Positions 34,378 to 46,900 of a stretch of 64,000 nucleotides of DNA are shown piece after piece. Each line of letters starts with the position of its first letter. Positions within the stretch are counted from its first letter, which is position 1. Source of the DNA: Hyparrhenia diplandra (Eukaryota; Streptophyta; Magnoliopsida; Poales; Poaceae); contig JADLZK010008433.1 of assembly GCA_015847255.1 (NCBI GenBank), positions 124,001 through 188,000 of the forward strand, given 5' to 3'. The notes below the pieces were generated by a model. It ran no database searches. It saw only the letters and a program-made list of their open reading frames with translations, and was not told where the DNA came from. A program made the translations under genes and the position numbers.

Positions 34378-34540
34378 ATGTAGTATAAGAGAATATAATC
34401 GATGTAGAGAAACACATTAAGTACAAAATTAAATCTCCCTTGCTTCATAAGTACGAGCACACCGATGTAGTATAAGAGAATACAATCAATGTAGAGAAAC
34501 ACATTAAGTACTGTACTCTCCTTGCTTAATAAGTACGAGC
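34378..34540. repeat. 87-bp tandem duplication in U3
   Basis: ATGTAGTATAAGAGAATA(T/C)AAT, TGTAGAGAAACACATTAAGTA and CATAAGTACGAGC (TAATAAGTACGAGC in copy 2) occur at 34378-34464 and again at 34465-34540. U4 (43129) and U5 (60338) have one copy each, so the duplication is specific to this unit. Confidence 0.85.
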
Positions 34541-34624
34541 AAAAGGTCTACTAACCACAAGCGGTGGTCGAGAAGTAATTGCATCAGATTTTCTTTTAGT
34601 CACAAGCAACTTTTCCTAGAATCC

Positions 34625-34748
34625 CAGTGTAGTGAGTGTTGGCTTTTCAGCGGCATATTCCCAATCATTACCTAATTGATACATTGTCTGCTTTGGAATG
34701 ACTTCCATGCTGCAACCTATGCAGGTTGAGTCATACAGCCACCAATCC
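34625..34748 (-). pseudogene. Exon remnant of an unrecognised minus-strand gene
   Basis: Read on the minus strand after an acceptor-like ..AACACTTACAG (34749), the frame gives DWWLYDSTCIGCSMEVIPKQ, then a TMYQLGNDWEYAAEKPTLTT-like stretch and a stop. The U5 counterpart (about 60480-60620) keeps TMYQLGN and GFQEKLLV-like sequence but has stops, and U4 has a deletion here. I do not recognise the family. Conservation of the frame in U3 but not U5 hints that it was once coding. Confidence 0.4.
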
Positions 34749-36060
34749 TGTAAGTGTTGACAAAAAGTTAGGGATATGAAGAACCAAATATATAGAAATA
34801 ATTGGCAAACAAAACATTGATAATTCATCATAATAAAAATAGGTCAAAACTAGGTCACCGTCAAGATAAAGTCGGCGAAGGCAGCAGGTGGCCCGGGTGC
34901 TCGTTGGATTTGCGGCTTTGCATAAATGCGCAGCCCGACAGCCCTCGTATAGGAGGACACAGATGTCCATTGGGGGCTGGTCAGTATTGGAGCTCACCTC
35001 ATCTATAGTGGCGACGTGGTCCATGTCATCCTCGAGCACTCCACCACATGAGCGCAGCAACACAGGAACCGTCGCCCCTATGCACACACAAGAACCGTCA
35101 CCCACCTAGGCATAAGCCATCGCCCCCCACCCATGCAAGAGCCACCCCTGGCAGCCTGCGCCGAAGAGTCAATTTTGGAGACTAGCGTGGAGAGGATGAG
35201 TGTATATAGTCTAGGCTGGGCAGCAGGCACACACGTGTGTGGTGGATGGCCCATTAAATCACCAATGAGAATTTCTTTTAGCTAAAATCCAGCGCATGAA
35301 CGGAGAGTCTTACGCCTTCTTTTTGCCATGCTTTAATGCATGGCAAAGCAAAAAAAAAATACACCTGATGGTTGGCACTCAATGCAACTACGACTTCCTT
35401 CAGTGTTTCCAAATACACTCAAGCAAATCCATATTTTCCTTGAGTGTATGAAATAATACTCAAGAAATATGCATTTCCTTTTGGAGGTTTTTAGCAACTA
35501 CCAAGTAATATATATTCGTTGAGGGTTGAATCTCGCCCCTCAAGGAATTAGGTGACCCTCAAGGGTATTCCATTTTGTGGTATCCTGCACAAATATCTCA
35601 ACCTCGCTCCTTAGTATTGAACAAATTCCATCCTGCTTAACCCCAAATAAGGTGTTGTATTGATGTGATTTGTTTAGGCACAACATGCAGAAATGCATGC
35701 TCCAGATACAAAAATGCTCTACAGCAAAACTTAAGAATATCAAAGTAATTACAATAATCTTTAATTACACCGGGACTGATAGTATTCATCCTACGTTAAC
35801 AATAAAAACAAATAGTCGTGTACTCACGTACGAAATGCAGGTTGAAGCTCTCTACCTCAACGAAACAAAAGTATACGTAGTCTCTCATGACACGTCTTAT
35901 TATGCATCTAAATAAATTAGGCTTACACACGAACATGGGTACAACAATGCAACTGTTTGGCAGGAGGCTAGGGTTGTCGCAGTACAGATGTAACAAGCCA
36001 GGAGGCGGGGGACGGCTACCGGCGACGTGGACGTGAGCAGTGGCTAGGGCTAGGGATGAC

Positions 36061-38030
36061 AACACTAGGGCAGGGAGAAAGGTCGTTGGTATTTTTTATG
36101 CCCACAAAATGATCAAAGAGAAATAATCCGCAAACGCATGGATACTAATGTAGCACTTCACTTGGGAGGGAGTTGTAAATATCGAATCCATAGGGAGAAT
36201 GGTGAGAAAGTGGATGAGGCTGTGGGTGGATCCTGAGTAGCTAAACAAGGACTGAGAGGATATAGGTAAGGGAGTTAACTATGGTTGTCTAATTGTTTCT
36301 CTTGCAAGCTATGTTGATATTGCTCCTATGGAGACATTATTCATAAGGAAAGACACTAGCAAAGAGACAAGTAGGCATGAATCTCAAATTCAGTAACCAA
36401 ATTAACTAATTCTTTCACTCCATTATGAAATTGTAGTTAGTAATTGTTTCTCTACACTATTTGAGATTTTACAATGTCGAAAGAGAGGTTCAATGGATTG
36501 GCAACATTATGCATTGAGATGAGATTGATATTGAAACCATCATCAATGACTTCGCATCAAGGAATGCTCCAAGAAGTTTTTAAGGTAATTTAATTTGTAT
36601 ACAAATTATTTCATATGAATATTGCTTTTGCATTGAGTTAACTTCTTATTAAAAACATTTTGGATGTGTATCTATATACTACCAATATGTGCACTAGCAG
36701 TATTATCATGTATAATGAATTCATGCTCTGCTCTAGGGTTAGAGGTCTTGCTTATATAAGGGTCTTGGAGTCACCGTGGTCCTCAGATCGAACTGACCTT
36801 GATCAATAGCTTAGATGTAATCTTGAAGGCGGTGGATAATTGACCTAGGAGTATGGAGGTTAACATGTGGGCCCGTGACATGGTCATGCTCGCTGCAGAG
36901 CTCGACATGCAGCCCTATCTCCGACAAGTGGGTCTAAGCTTTAGGGTCATGTCTTCCGGTGTCTTCGGATCCTTCTTTTTCTAAGTGCCACTTTGGAGTA
37001 TGCTCCGGATACGTATTCTTTGAATATTACTCGTCCTTTTCCTGTTTAATCTTTGAAAATACATAGAATCACCAAAACTTGTGAAACTCTTCAGTTTAAA
37101 TCTTAGTTTTATGTGTTTGTGATGACCATTTCTATGCATTACTTATGTCATGTTGAAGGTTGATAATGAGTGTTAACTAGCATCAATAGACGTGCGACTA
37201 GGGTTTGGGATTGGGGGTGGGGAGAGGCGCTTGGATTGAGAGTCGAGAGCGTGCTAGGGGTAAAAGCCTTTCGGCTATTCCTTTCTTGATTCCAACATAA
37301 GTTTATTACATGCCTAGTATTTGTAGTCACAGTAAAGACTTGACTCCTAAGCAAATTTGGAGTTTCTTATAGGATTGCGATTCTCCTTTCCTAAAAAACT
37401 TAAACCCGATTACTTTACTAATGATTCCTTAACTAACCACCTTGGGCGCTTGCTTGCTCACTTGTTCGGTGATGGTGGCATCGGTGCTAGGGCGCCCTGC
37501 CCCACTCCTTGTGCCCTTGTTGGCTCACTTATTCCATCAAGGGTGGTGGCCCATGTTGTGCATATGATAGTATGCACAGATTATATTAGGGCTTAAGCAG
37601 CAAGCAGAGGCTCGTGTTTCGTAGTCTTTTGTTGACGCATCAAAATATATGGTGTGGTTTAACATTTTTTTTCTTGACATGTCATGGTAAAATGAATGTA
37701 GGCATGCACCCCTGTTGTATTCCAGTGTGAGAATTTTTTTGATATGTTCATCTTTTTTTGTTGTAACCGGCCACCACTGGCCCGGGCGCTAGCCCTAGCG
37801 AGCCCTCGTCCGGGATCATTGTCGCCGCTCCCACGGCCACTGCTTCCTGCCATCGATCATGTTGGTGACTCTGCTCCCCAAACCCTAGGAGGGGATTAGG
37901 ACTGCTATAACTGGTATTCGAAGCCACACCACGATCAACTCCTTGCAATCCCTTCCTATCTAGCTATCGATGTCACGATCAACTCCATGAAAAACTAGGG
38001 CGCCATTGTTGTCGTCTCAGCTAGATATGG
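36061..38030. repeat. 5' spacer shared only by units 4 and 5 (U4 copy)
   Basis: Nearly co-linear with 48955-50890. Landmarks are GTAGCACTTCAC..GGGAGGG.GTTGTAAATATC, GACACTAGCAAAGAG, GATTGATATTGAAACCATCAT, GCTTATATAAGGGTC (36750, TATA-like), GTTGATAATGAGTGTTAACTAGC, and TGGTGATGGTGGCATCGGTG-like sequence. Several phrases, such as AATCCATAGGGAG and the TATA-like box, resemble LTR-retroelement UTRs. No terminal repeats or coding motifs were found, so the origin is open. Confidence 0.55.
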
Positions 38031-38479
38031 TCATTGCTGCCCAAGATCCGTCGCCAGAAGACGGATCCACACTATAGATGACCATAAGATGGTGGGACGC
38101 CAAGTAGGATATGGAAGGGATTGCGATTGCCATTGTCCTAGCATGACATAGTCATTAAGGGTGCATATGAAGCGATACCGATAGGCCTTGCCATTTTGGA
38201 TAGAGGTGTGTATGGGCAAGAGAGCTAAAGGCTATGCCATGGGCTATGAGGTGACGCATGGCCATCAGTAGGAGTGGGAATTGAGTATTGACATAGCTAT
38301 GAAATTTAAGTAAGCACTGGAACATTAGACTTAATTTGCGCATAAGGGGAAGGTCAAGATATAATGTGTGAAGTCATGAACTAAAACGAGATCGTATTTG
38401 AATCCAGAAAAACTAACTGAGCGTGCATAAGCTTAAGAGGAACGAAACTAACTAAAGAAGAATAAGGAAAACGTAATCA
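38031..38479. repeat. Unit 4 5' spacer common to U3-U5
   Basis: Parallel to 18400-18859 and 50890-51309: ACCATAAGATGGTGGGACGC, GCCATTGTCCTAGCATGACA, GAGAGCTAAAGGCTATGCCA. Non-coding. Confidence 0.65.
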
Positions 38480-38770
38480 GGCGTTTTTGACTAACTGGCT
38501 AGCTTCACAAGTCGGTGAGGATAGTTTGGTGGAGACGAAGTCGAAACCGCTCAACATCTTGCGAAGTATGTCGTCATGGACGTTGGTGCCACAAGTTGAC
38601 GGTGGGTGTGGTGGTGACCAGACCTCAGGTGATGAGGAAGCCAAAGGATGCAGCTCGCCATTGTTGTTACACCAGAGGAACTCCATTCGTGTGGGAAGGT
38701 CCTTGACAGAAATACCAAATTAATGGATCAAACACAACAGAGACATTGTTGTCGCGAGTAAGTGAGCGAA
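38480..38770 (-). pseudogene. Ty1-copia pol fragment, U4
   Basis: The minus strand carries the decayed GAG-pre-integrase end followed by GTNVHDDILRKMLSGFDFVS and LSSPTCEASQLVKN. This matches the H..(V/I)L...L..FDF.CTK....CEACQLGK spacing of the copia integrase zinc finger, with the second Cys changed to Ser. Synteny with the other four units shows it predates the array. Confidence 0.65.
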
Positions 38771-39127
38771 CGGAGATACAAGCATGGCGAGCGCGAGGGG
38801 GGAACATTGGGATGAAGAATCCACACTAATTAATATCATGTAGAAATAGAGGCAACTAATGTTTTGTGTTGATCACATAAATTTTATACCAGTTTAATTA
38901 CACGCAGTTGCTAACCGCCTATATTGGACACTGGGAGCATAGAATGTGCGTGTGTGGAGTGTACATCCTAGGGAGCGCTCGGTGTGCGCGTGAATTATCG
39001 TTGCCGGAAACTTGTGCGCCAATCCTCAACAAGGGCTCAAGCATAAATCAGAGAAACTTCTTTCATAGTCTTTTATTGACGCAATAAATACGTGGTCTCG
39101 TATGATTATTTTAAACATGTTTCCTGG
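38771..39127. repeat. Unit 4 spacer
   Basis: Counterpart of 906-1291, with GAATGTGCGTGTGTGGAGT and CCTCAACAAGGGCTCAAGC. Non-coding. Confidence 0.55.
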
Positions 39128-39465
39128 TAAAAATAAATGTAGACCCGTACCCAAGTTGTATTCCTCCTGTGGGAAAAAAAAATCTTTTTTGAATTGCTCA
39201 TTTATCAGCAAGATATTGCACATTTATCTTATAGATGGGCAAAATGAATGTAGGCGCATATCCATAGTTGTATTCGATCGAGAAGGAGAGATTTTTTTTT
39301 GATCTGCACATTTATGTTTCTATATCTACAAGATATCTATACATTTTTTATTTTATAGATGGGGAAAATCAAAGTAGGCGGGTATCCACAGTTGTGTATT
39401 ATAGCTGGAGAAATCTTTTCTGATCTGCACAATTATGGTGCTAGTTGTGTCATCAAGATACCTCT
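39128..39465 (+). repeat. Degenerate tandem repeat upstream of U4 TATA box
   Basis: Three copies of about 110 bp beginning at AAATAAATGTAGACC (39131), AAATGAATGTAGGCG (39241) and AAATCAAAGTAGGCG (39366). Nearly identical to 51977-52315. Confidence 0.8.
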
Positions 39466-39501
39466 GACCTAATTCCCTTGTTATGAGCCCAACAAATTAC
39501 C

Positions 39502-39508
39502 TATAAAA
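39502..39508 (+). promoter_or_regulatory. TATA box of U4
   Basis: TATAAAA in ACCTATAAAATGACTCCT, the conserved context, about 65 bp before the first START-gene exon remnant. Confidence 0.55.
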
Positions 39509-39559
39509 TGACTCCTACAGTGTCTCCACCGTTGCCATTGTGACACACAGCCCTGGTGA

Positions 39560-40560
39560 GGCCGAGCCGTCTGGATGGCGGTGCTAGAAGCCGTGGCCGT
39601 CCTGCGGAGTTATGCCTTGACTGACTCCTCGTCGAGGAAGACGTTGGACCAGGAGGAGTTGCTAGGTGGGCGCATCACCAAGCTGAAGATGTTTGTCATA
39701 TGCCAGAAGGCCGCCGACGATGAAGCTGCCGCCACCATCGCACTTTATCTCCGCAAGGGGAGCCGCGGTGGCTGCTGACCCCCGACAGGGGAGGCGCTGA
39801 GCTACCTGGGGTACCAAAAAGAAAGCGTGCACTCCCGGTGCACCATGGGTTCATCATGGAGGCCACTAGGGGAGAGTGGTATGGTCAGAGCCGTTGTCGT
39901 CGACCATATCATCATGCTTACAGACACGGTTTGTGCACATCTACACACATCTTCAGCTTGATGCATATCCCATTTGTACATCTGTGTTTTTCTTATCCAA
40001 CGTTGTATCCAATCTTTGTTGTTCATTCAACTGACTTTGTGGAGCATCAATCGAGCACTGGCAGATGAACGCAGAGCTACACGTGCAGTCGCCACGTGTG
40101 CTCAACCGCAAAAAAAACTTTCTGAGGTTTACCAAGCGGGTGGCGGAGGTGCAGTGGGCTGTGATGGATGTGTCAGCTAAATCGCTGCAGGCTGCTTTCG
40201 TCCGGCTGCCTTGTTGAGGACATGCCCAATCTGGCTACTGCAAGGTATGCAGTACAGTCCTACTCTTGCTTAATTCTACATTCATTCATATCCCTCCTAC
40301 AGTAATTATATTTCAGAATTCAGATCTTCAACTTGAAATTCACTCGTGCATTGCAGATGACATGGGTTGTCCACCAGGAGTATGACCAGACCACCGTGCC
40401 AACAATGTTCAGGCCACTGTTCTGCTCTGGGAAGGCTGTCGTTGTGGAAGAGCACGGGCGGGTGAGTCACCACTTGTGCTGCCGGCCGTGTAGTGTAGCC
40501 TCGTCATCCTACTCTGCTGGTGTGCATTTGGATATGTCTTTGAAGACCACGGCTGAATAA
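39560..40560 (+). pseudogene. HD-Zip class IV START-domain gene relic, U4
   Basis: The first exon remnant is open for 67 codons from ATG 39575: LTDSSSRKTLDQEELLGGRI, then KLKMFVIC and ALYLRKG. One G is missing in AAGGGGAGCCG (U2 and U5 have AAGGGGGAGCCG), so the frame ends at a stop. The other frame continues with GDALSYLGYQKE-like, GFIMEATRG and VVVDHIIMLTDTV, matching the G(F/V)..EATRE.GMV..... LVEMLMD run of HD-Zip IV START domains. Exon 2 is lost. Exon 3 (40065-40244) has MNAELHVQSPRVLNR, then QWAVMDVSAKSLQAAFVRL, with the 33-bp deletion it shares with U5 and a stop. The last exon (40357-40560) reads MTWVVHQEYDQTTVPTMFRP and LFCSGKA. Splice sites at exons 3 and 4 look intact. Confidence 0.8.
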
Positions 40561-41138
40561 TTGATGGCAATGGCAGCGGCTTATTTGTGATTCTGAAGAA
40601 AAATAAATATGTATAAACACGTCTACTGTTCGGAGGAATGCATGTAGTCTATTTTTTGTTTTGTTTTTTTTGTTTATTTGCTTTCAATCGAGTCGTGTGG
40701 AATTTGTCATTCATCGCGTTGGAGTCACAACACGGCTGTTTGTATTCAAAAAAAATGTACCCATGGGGACATGTTTTGTTTTTCATTTTTTAAAAAATTT
40801 GGTTAGTGCCAGCATGTAATGTTCTTCGTGACACTTCAAGCTGAGATACAGTGTACACTCTTCTATTTATTTTGAAATTAAACACTTAGTTTTATTGATT
40901 CCCTATATGCACCTTGCATAAGGCTGATCTAGAAACATATACTGTATGATAGGAGGTTATTTTTTTTTTTTTTTTCCGTACAGGCCCTAGACTTCAGTGA
41001 CTACACAGATTTATAGAGGTAGTTTAGGAGGGTCTCCATCTTCCAGCAGGTCATATGTATGTATTTCTTGTTTGACATTTCCTCGTTCTTCTCCTCAAAT
41101 TTCTCCATCTCTGTGATATACACAGCTGAGGTGGACAA
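40561..41138. repeat. Unit 4 3' spacer, first part
   Basis: Parallel to 58560-59100: CAATCGAGTCGTGTGGAATTT, GTGCCAGCATGTAATGTTCTT, GGCCCTAGACTTCAGTGACT. It holds a T-rich tract at 40960. Non-coding. Confidence 0.65.
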
Positions 41139-41150
41139 CAACCAGCTTGT

Positions 41151-41696
41151 TTTTTTTTTTTTAGATCAAAGGCGCTTGCCCAGCTTTATTAGAAAGCTTA
41201 CCAAACACCATTAACCCGTGCACTGGGGTTACCATTTTTCAAAGTTTAGGCACTCAAAAGTTCTGCTCACTGGTCATCTACCATAAGACTTCCATAACTC
41301 TAAAAGAAACTAGCAATTCTACTTCACGAAACGAGAAAAAGATTTCAACCCCTGAAAAACAGTAAAGTACTTCGAAAGGAACTCCCACCCCCACAACTAG
41401 CCTATTACATTTTGAATTGATTTAGGCTTAGTCAAGGCTTCTTCAATGAGCACTTGTTGACAGCAACTGCAGCATCTCCTCAGCTGCCAGCTCCATCTTC
41501 GCCTTGAGAAGTGGTTTCAACGACTTGACTAACATGATTGTCTTGTACACTATTCCTTTCGGCGATGACAACACCTTCTTATTGATGGCCATATCATTCC
41601 TTGTCTTCCATATGGTCCACAGGGCTCCTGCACAAATAAAGAGCGTTACCTTTTGCCTAACTCCATGGCATTTGTCTAAGAACTCTAGTAAGAAGT
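41151..41696 (-). mobile_element. 5'-truncated LINE stub, 546 bp
   Basis: A poly(T) run at 41149-41162 and the exact 12-bp direct repeat CAACCAGCTTGT (41139-41150 and 41697-41708) define the insertion. The minus strand ends with a LINE ORF2 C-terminus: ALWTIWKTRNDMAINKK, then SPKGIVYKTIMLVKSLKPLL and a stop before the UTR. The empty site GACCAGCCTGTGCCTTC is kept in U5 (59090) and U3 (21055). Confidence 0.92.
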
Positions 41697-42387
41697 CAAC
41701 CAGCTTGTGCCTTTGTCACATGGATTGCTCCCTTGAGCAAGATACCTGCAATCTAAATGGTGGCTTCGTTGAATCCTGCATTGTACATACAAACCTGCCC
41801 AATATATTTTATATAAGAAGACACCAACAATTTCACAAGGGTATTTGATTAATTTATTGTCAAAAAACACGCCCTATTCTGAGCCTTTAACAAATTGAGG
41901 CAATTCCCAGGGTAAAAATCTTTTTACCACGCACTGAAGTCTTACTTATCCACCTCCAAAGTTTTGCTCCAATCCTAATTGCATGGAATGTCATTAGTGT
42001 CACAACATGATGCAACTAAGACCAAACCACATGAACAATAACTGAAAAAACAGATAAGAGATTGATTCATTTTGATCACAGGAGTAACATGTTGGATTAC
42101 CCTGCCACTTTCTTTTTGGTCACGATATCTTTAGTTAAAATGGCATCATTATCTATCTACCCGAGAAACATTATAATTCCATCAGGGTATTTTGGCCTTC
42201 CATATAGGAACAAAGGACTGCCCTGTCTTAATTTGAGCAAGTCAAATGATCATACACGGATCAAACCGTGTCATATTCATTCAAGAATAAGCCAAGAATA
42301 TTGTCACACTACATAGACCAATGCTCATTGGTAATGTCTGGAGCCATCTTCTGAACTCAATGACCCCTTCACTTAATGATCGCTTAC

Positions 42388-42390
<3 letters not shown>

Positions 42391-42445
<55 letters not shown>
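42391..42445. repeat. (AT)27 microsatellite
   Basis: 55 bases of alternating A and T. The U5 counterpart has only GCATATATAATATC (59775), so it expanded in U4. Confidence 0.95.
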
Positions 42446-42446
<1 letters not shown>

Positions 42447-42799
42447 CCAATTCATAGAGAATGTGATTAGAGAGACGCAAAAGTTTGTTCTGCAACAAAA
42501 ATCAATCGACAAAAGAATGCTATCACCTCTATCAGCTTTACAAGGTCAATCGAGATGAGATTATCATTTTTATGTGATTTAACGATGCCCACAGTGAAAG
42601 TACAAAAATATTTAGCCTAAACAATATCTTGCCAAATGCCATTTTCGTGTTCTAACTCCCACCACCACTTACAAAAAGGAGTCATAATCATTTTCTGTAC
42701 ATTTGAATTTCTAATGCACTTCTTTTGCATTTACTTATATGCACCCATTTGACAAGATGGTACTTCATCTTATTTGTGAACGGGGTCACGGTCACCAAC

Positions 42800-42890
42800 C
42801 TAAACTAAAGGGGCCCCTAGGCAGGGCTCAGGGGGGGGGGCACCTTTTCAGTCCGAGTTGGTAAAACCAACTAGTACTAAAGGCCCCTTT
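42800..42890. repeat. Palindromic MITE remnant ACTAAAGGGGCC ... GTACTAAAGGCCCC
   Basis: ACTAAAGGGGCCCC and, 60 bp on, the palindrome GTTGGTAAAACCAAC followed by ACTAAAGGCCCCTTT form an inverted arrangement. The same block lies at 22165-22226 and 60053-60135. It resembles grass MITE ends but is too decayed to assign. Confidence 0.4.
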
Positions 42891-43978
42891 TTATTTTTAT
42901 TTTTTTCTTTCATGATTGCTCTCCATTCAATTCTTTCCCATTCACGAAGTTGAGACTCTTGAATAACTTTTTTCCATTCTTTGGTTATGTATGGAAATGA
43001 CTACAATTTTGGGTATTCACTTATCTAAAATATAATGTAAAACAAGTCAATACAAATGAGATGTTCATAAGTAGATCACCAAGTTTGACTACGCCGTACA
43101 ATGAACTTGGTGAAATATAGGTCACAGATGTAGTATAAGAGAATATAGTTGTTGTAGACAACACATTAAGTACTGCACGATGAAGTAGATCACCTCATCG
43201 ATAGTGGTGGCATGGTCCAGGTTGGCCTCGGGCAGTCCACGATGAGTCTGGCACCTTCTTTTTTGCCCTTTTTCAGTGCGAGGGAAAGCGAAAAAAATAT
43301 AGTTAATGGTTGGCAGTTAAGGAAACTACCACTTCCTTGAGTATTTCCAAATAGACTCAAGCAAATACATATTTTCCTTGAGTGTATGAAATAATACTCA
43401 AGAAATGCAAGAAATATGCATTTCCTATGGAGGATTTTTGCAACTGCCAAGGTAATATATATTCATTGAGGGTTAAATCTTTGCACTCAATGAATTTGGT
43501 GACCCTCAAGGTTATTCCAATTTGTGGTATATATTACCTGCACAAATATCTCAAACTCGCTCCTTACACTACTAGATAACCGATTTTCCGTGGCGGACTT
43601 TTTGGATTTTCCGTGGCGGTTTTTAGGTCCGCCACCAATGGAAGGTCACGGAAAATCCACGATTTTCGTGGCGGTTTTGGTGCCCGCCACCGTTAATGGA
43701 ATAAAAAATTAAAAAAAAAGAAAAAACCCTAAAACCCTAGATCCAGGCCCAAATGGGCCCGGATCCGGGCTCGAGCTAGGGTTCCTCGCATCCCGCCGCC
43801 CGCGGCCGGATCCCCGCCGGAGGCGCCCGGGCGGATCCCCCCGCCGGAGCAGCGCACGGCCGGATCCCGCCTTAGAGAGGAGGGAAGGAGCGCCGCCGCC
43901 GGATCCCGCGACCCCACGCCGCCAGAGCACCAACGCCGCCGGATTGGCCGCCGCGAGCTCCAACGCCGCCCAGTGCGG

Positions 43979-46900
43979 TGTAACACCCGTGTTTTTGCAT
44001 CATTTTAAAATTCACTAAAAATTTGAACTTTTGAATTAAACTAAAACTTGATCTACTTTCCGCAAAACCAAACCCCTGTTTTTTTGAAAACCACGCATCC
44101 AAAACCCACCATGTAGAAATTAGACTCCCTTTTGTTGCTTGCTTGATGAGCTTATGGTGGCCAAGGTATGTATTCTTGATCTAGACTTTAAATTATGGAA
44201 GTATATTTCGCATGAGCATGATTTACAATTTTTCTCTCGGGAATAAATCCGCAAACCCTAGACTCCATGAGTAGGGAGATATGTATTCCAAGTATCTCTA
44301 AAATTCTGGAATATCGGTGCATCTCACCCATGTGTAGACCCTAGGAAACAAAAAGGGAAATATTAGGGGCAAGTATATTAATGCATGCATCTATGTGTAT
44401 GCCCTTCCAACAAGTACATATGTGAGTGCCTATAATGATAAATCCTAAAGAACATATATGTACTTGAATAAATACAAGTGGAAGGCATATACCTACATGT
44501 GAGTATGAGTATACATAGAAATGAGAAGGAGAAAAAAAGGGGAATTATAAAACATGTGTGCTACAATGTATTCCTTCCAAGAGAGAGTATATATTTTTAG
44601 TACTCAATAAAGGGTCCTAAGAATATATATTCACTTGCATAAATATAATGGAAGATAAATACATTGAATATACATGGAAAGGTAGAAAGGAGGAAAATAG
44701 AAAGGAGATAGGAAAATGGGGAAAGCTGATGGGCTCGTTTCTTCCCTCCGCCCAAATTCTCGCCTCTCTTCCCCCTCTCTTTTCTCTCGACGTGTGGGCC
44801 GGCCCAAGATTAGAAACCGCAACCGAGCCCAGCCTTTGACGAGGCCGCAAGCCGGACCGCCCGTCCATCCCTGCTTTCGAAGACGGGGAACGACGGAGTC
44901 GCCGTCTTCCTCGCGCTCACGGACACACCGACGGGCCCCTCCCGCTTCCCGCCGGCATCGAGCCGCACTGCTGCTGGGAAGACGAGCGCCAAGGTAACGT
45001 GTCTATCTTCCCGAGGAGCCAGCGCACGGCCATCCGCCTCCGGCCCATGGGTACGGTGGTCGGAGTCGACACCAACAAATGGGCGCCCAAGATGAAGCTC
45101 GTTTCCGTCCGCCGAGCTGGAGACGACGACCAAGCCACGGCGAGGTCCATAACTCGGGATGAGCCGCCGACGAAGCCCACGGGCACCAAATGGCGCCAAC
45201 GCCAACGGCGACATCGAAGCCGTGCTCGCGATGCCGTTGCCGCCGTCGCGGGCGGCAGAACGCGCTCAGTGCAAGGAGACTGCCGATGGGCTACCTCGCC
45301 GGAGACCGAGGCGTGCACGGCGCCCGCTTCGCGGGCGAACTGTCCGAGGGTCGCCCAAGACAAGAAGGGTTGGTCGGAAAAAGATCTCCGCGGCAAGAAA
45401 GATCTCGCCCGCGACCTCCTCCCTCGGCCACCTATAAATAGCCACCTCCGGCCCGCAATCGGACTCGCCCCAACCCCCACAAGCTCCGCCGTGCTGAAAC
45501 GCGCGGTGCTCTCCCCAGCTCACTCACTCCCCCTCCTAGCTCGCGGAACACCAGTTTCCCCATTCGAGTCCGCCACCACCGCCGGGGGGTATCCCCTCGC
45601 GTTTGCGCCCGTCGCAGCAGTCCCGATCAGAATAGCTTGCCGCTGAGTCACCCCAAGTCCCCCTCTCGTTTGCTCCCCTTATACACCTCCCTACTCCCTT
45701 GTTTTGCTCCATCGCCGTGAGCGCCGCCGGAAGCCGCCCGCGACGCCGCCGTGGGGGACAGAACCCCTCCGCCGCTACGCTACCTACCATTGGGTCGGGG
45801 GCAAGGATGGGGACCCTAGGCACCCAACGCGGGCGAAGCTATGGACTAAGACCGACCGACTCCCGCCACCCACCGGGCGAGCGCCGCCCGTGGCAGTGTA
45901 GTCAACGGGGGACGACAAAGATCGTCCGCCGCCTCCCGCCGCCCGTCCACGATTACCGTTTCCCCTTCTCTCTCGCTATGTGGGCGAGGTCCGGATGTAA
46001 CGCCACGCCCGTTACGTTCCCCACCATCGCCCACGTGGGCGTGGCCCACGACCCACGTGGGCGCCAACGTGGGCCACAGTGGCTTCCTCGGGACCACGTG
46101 TCACACACGTAGATGGATGACGCCTGGGGTACGCTTAGTTAAATGCTAGGTACACCGGTTAGTGTACATAGGGAGCTGGAAAACCTATTTCCCATATCAG
46201 AAAAATTCTTAAAATTTGTAAATTCATTATTCGATTTATGGAATTTTATCATGTAATTAGTTCCAAATTTATTACATGATAAAATTATATTATAATATTA
46301 CCCTAATCAATAAATTAGGGATTAATATTATAAATTCCATAACTCATGCATTTTAATTCCGTTTCGCGTGAAACGACTTCCATAATTTATCTAAATTCTA
46401 GATCTATGCAACTAACCTATTACCACCATAATGTTCTATGCTTGTTTTGTGTGCTATAGTTCAAGCTAGGTTTTATCGCCCGTCGCAAAGGTAGTTTCGA
46501 CGATCGGATTAGAGGTTTCCCGTTGGTACGCTAGAGACGTTCGACGCCCGGTGCCGATCAAGAAGAACATCCAGGCAAGTCCTTACCCCCCGTAATCATG
46601 ACCTTAATATGATGATATAATGATGAAGATGATAATCGGACTAGTATATAGTGGTATGAGCCGATAACGTAGCTATGGAGCTAAGCCGGATGACGTAATC
46701 ATCCACGTTATCTACGCCATACGTTGTAATCAAGTATAACCTAGGATCACCAAATGAACCCTAACCAACAAAAGAGGTGGGTGATAGTAATTCATTGTGA
46801 GATGGGTTACTATGGGAATTGCCGTGAGGGATTCTCGCGGAGAGATACTCGCCTTCCTAAGGACCGGTTCATAGACCTTCTACCTAGTGCGATATTTCGT

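Larger units (their letters stand above)
34134..36060. repeat. Unit 3 3' spacer, after the Harbinger insertion
   Basis: Counterpart of 42880-43566 plus 48478-48960 and of 60130-61790. Shared tracts are TCCTTGAGTGTATGAAATAAT (35440, 43374 and 61164), CACAAATATCTCAA.CTCGCTCCTTA (35588), and the run ending CATCTAAATAAAT near 35910. It includes a minus-strand exon remnant (34640-34745) and an 87-bp tandem duplication. Confidence 0.6.
41709..43563. repeat. Unit 4 3' spacer, second part
   Basis: Parallel to 59100-61335 and 21060-22223. It contains an (AT)n array, a G10 run at 42831-42840, and the empty site of the Harbinger element (42857-42882). Relative to U3 and U5 it has lost about 700 bp around 43170. 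No gene is seen. Confidence 0.6.

Noticed and set aside
42376..42558. Open frame with an Ile-Tyr repeat
   Set aside because: It is the translation of the (AT)n microsatellite.
44810..46112. Long open frames (up to 215 codons) on both strands
   Set aside because: They fall inside the GC-rich part of a solo LTR, overlap each other and lack retroelement or host protein motifs.
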